A DNA stretch of 5,864 nt from Gammaproteobacteria bacterium (GTDB lineage: Bacteria; Pseudomonadota; Gammaproteobacteria; SZUA-229). The DNA is taken from the NCBI GenBank assembly GCA_021768055.1, contig JAASSE010000082.1, forward strand, positions 1 to 5,864. The letters are read 5' to 3'. Below are positions 5,212 to 5,864 of the stretch, piece by piece (position 1 is the stretch's first letter; each line of letters starts with the position of its first letter). The position numbers and the translations under genes are program-made. The notes beneath the pieces are model-generated. The model saw nothing but the letters and a program-made list of their open reading frames with translations, searched no databases and was not told where the DNA came from.

Positions 5212-5241
5212 TTGTCTTGAGCCGATTCTAATGTATAGAAT
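5212..5241 (+). promoter_or_regulatory. Candidate rubrerythrin promoter with overlapping operator-like palindrome
   Basis: TTGTCT (5212-5217) and TATAGA (5234-5239) are spaced by 16 nt; an alternative -10 is TAGAAT (5236-5241) at 18 nt. A perfect inverted repeat, ATTCTA-N5-TAGAAT (5225-5241), covers the -10 region, where a bound repressor would block transcription. The half-site ATTCTAATG recurs at 5177-5185, 48 bp upstream. I cannot match the motif to a named regulator such as Fur, PerR, OxyR or IscR. Confidence 0.45.
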
Positions 5242-5281
5242 TTCGGTGTTTAGTGAACCACAAATATTTAGGAGAAGTAAC

Positions 5282-5698
5282 ATGAGCCTCAAGGGCAGTA
5301 AAACTGAACAAAACCTGAAAGATGCATTTGCAGGTGAATCACAGGCTAACCGCCGTTACCTGTATTTCGCAGCAAAAGCTGACGTTGAGGGTTACAACGA
5401 CGTATCCACGGTTTTCCGCTCAACCGCGGAAGGTGAAACCGGCCACGCACACGGCCACCTGGAATACCTGGAAGAAAGCGGCGACCCGGCAACCGGTCTG
5501 CCGATTGGCGGTACTGCCGACAACCTCAAGGCAGCGATTGCCGGTGAAACCCACGAGTACACCGACATGTACCCGGGCATGGCCAAGACAGCCCGCGATG
5601 AAGGTTTCGACGAAATCGCCGACTGGTTTGAAACACTGGCCAAGGCCGAGCGTTCCCACGCAAACCGTTTCCAGAAAGCTCTGGACAACCTCGACTAG
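5282..5698 (+). CDS. Rubrerythrin (diiron domain only, no rubredoxin domain)
   Basis: The 138-residue protein is a ferritin-like four-helix bundle with the rubrerythrin diiron ligands: E19 ([10 protein letters not shown]), E52 and H55 (EGETGH), E89 and E92 (AGETHEY), E123 and H126 (KAERSH). The family reduces hydrogen peroxide in the cytoplasm using electrons from a redox partner. The usual C-terminal rubredoxin-like domain with its two CxxC pairs is absent; the protein ends shortly after the last ligand helix, so an external electron donor is needed. The ATG at 5282 is chosen over the in-frame ATG at 5231 because AGGAGA lies 7 nt upstream and conserved sequence starts there; the longer frame begins inside the promoter. 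The next gene starts 65 nt downstream and appears to be an Fe-S protein that commonly follows rubrerythrin. The upstream palindrome suggests regulation by a redox or iron signal. Confidence 0.95.
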   Translation: MSLKGSKTEQNLKDAFAGESQANRRYLYFAAKADVEGYNDVSTVFRSTAEGETGHAHGHLEYLEESGDPATGLPIGGTADNLKAAIAGETHEYTDMYPGMAKTARDEGFDEIADWFETLAKAERSHANRFQKALDNLD

Positions 5699-5724
5699 GC
5701 AGTCGCTACAACTGACAGTCTTTT

Positions 5725-5747
5725 GCCGGGGCCATCCAGGCCCCGGC
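5725..5747 (+). terminator. Strong GC hairpin after rubrerythrin
   Basis: GCCGGGGCC-ATCCA-GGCCCCGGC is a perfect 9-bp stem, extendable by T-G and T-A pairs, 26 nt after the stop. T residues precede rather than follow it, so it is not a standard intrinsic terminator. Because the next gene follows within 20 nt, it may stabilise the rubrerythrin mRNA end and reduce read-through, giving more rubrerythrin than Fe-S protein. Confidence 0.5.
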
Positions 5748-5763
5748 GATACTGAGAATCAAT

Positions 5764-5864
5764 ATGGCTAATGGACAAAGAGAAGGCAGCCTCGAGGCGC
5801 CAACCAGGCATCCCCTCGGTCACGAAAAAGCGGTGTTCTGGAATGAGAATGCGCTGTTCGTTGA
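5764..5864 (+). CDS. Start of a probable Fe-S binding (GlpC/HdrD-like) protein, cut by the window edge
   Basis: Thirty-three codons are visible from ATG 5764 to the end of the window, with no stop. The N-terminus MANGQREGSLEAPTRHPLG followed by VFWNENALFVE resembles the start of the (Fe-S)-binding proteins of the GlpC/heterodisulfide-reductase D type that commonly follow rubrerythrin in proteobacteria; in those the next segment carries the first CxxCxxC cluster motif, which lies outside the window. Such a protein would be a natural electron donor or partner for a rubrerythrin that lacks its own rubredoxin domain. No cysteines are visible yet, so the call depends on N-terminal similarity recalled from the family and on gene order. 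The ribosome site is weak (GAGA about 7 nt upstream). Confidence 0.65.
   Translation, partial: MANGQREGSLEAPTRHPLGHEKAVFWNENALFV

Noticed and set aside
5231..5281. Rubrerythrin start at ATG 5231
   Set aside because: The extra 17 residues would overlap the -10 palindrome and lack family similarity; AGGAGA precedes ATG 5282.

Overview
The window looks like chromosomal DNA of a sulfur-oxidising gammaproteobacterium (Chromatiales, Thiotrichales or symbiont-like), with roughly balanced base composition. The clues are a secreted Gly/Tyr/Trp-rich protein resembling sulfur globule envelope proteins, a DsrE-like protein with a signal peptide, and a dihydrolipoamide-dehydrogenase-like flavoprotein and rubrerythrin/Fe-S gene pair of a proteobacterial type. 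The lineage is inferred from gene content, not from a marker gene.

Layout, left to right. (1) Minus strand: the 5' part of a sulfur-globule-like gene (runs off the left edge), preceded by an AT-rich control region with several short dyads, then a thioredoxin-fold gene with a WCMPC active site. (2) Plus strand, divergent from the thioredoxin: a compact set of three genes, namely an exported DsrE-like protein, a small Cupin_3 protein and a 61-residue two-helix membrane protein. (3) Minus strand, convergent with that set: a complete NhaP-type (CPA1) Na+/H+ antiporter. (4) A gene-poor stretch (about 3163-3605) whose first half (3195-3413) is an unbroken run of at least seven different hairpins. 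This is the least explained part of the window. (5) Minus strand: a dihydrolipoamide-dehydrogenase-like disulfide oxidoreductase. (6) A 281-bp divergent control region. (7) Plus strand: a rubredoxin-less rubrerythrin, a strong GC hairpin, and the first 33 codons of what appears to be the Fe-S (GlpC/HdrD-like) protein often found after rubrerythrin.

Taken together the genes suggest sulfur handling outside the cytoplasm (globule protein, exported DsrE-like protein), thiol/disulfide chemistry (thioredoxin, disulfide oxidoreductase), peroxide defence (rubrerythrin plus Fe-S partner) and ion homeostasis (antiporter). A similar AT-rich motif (TTCTAAT-(T)-GTATAGA) lies in the thioredoxin/DsrE divergent region and at the rubrerythrin promoter, which hints at shared control but is unproven. 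The best candidate for something undescribed is the hairpin array at 3195-3413. It does not match a CRISPR, attC, tRNA or simple REP pattern, and could be a structured RNA or a degenerate palindromic mobile element.
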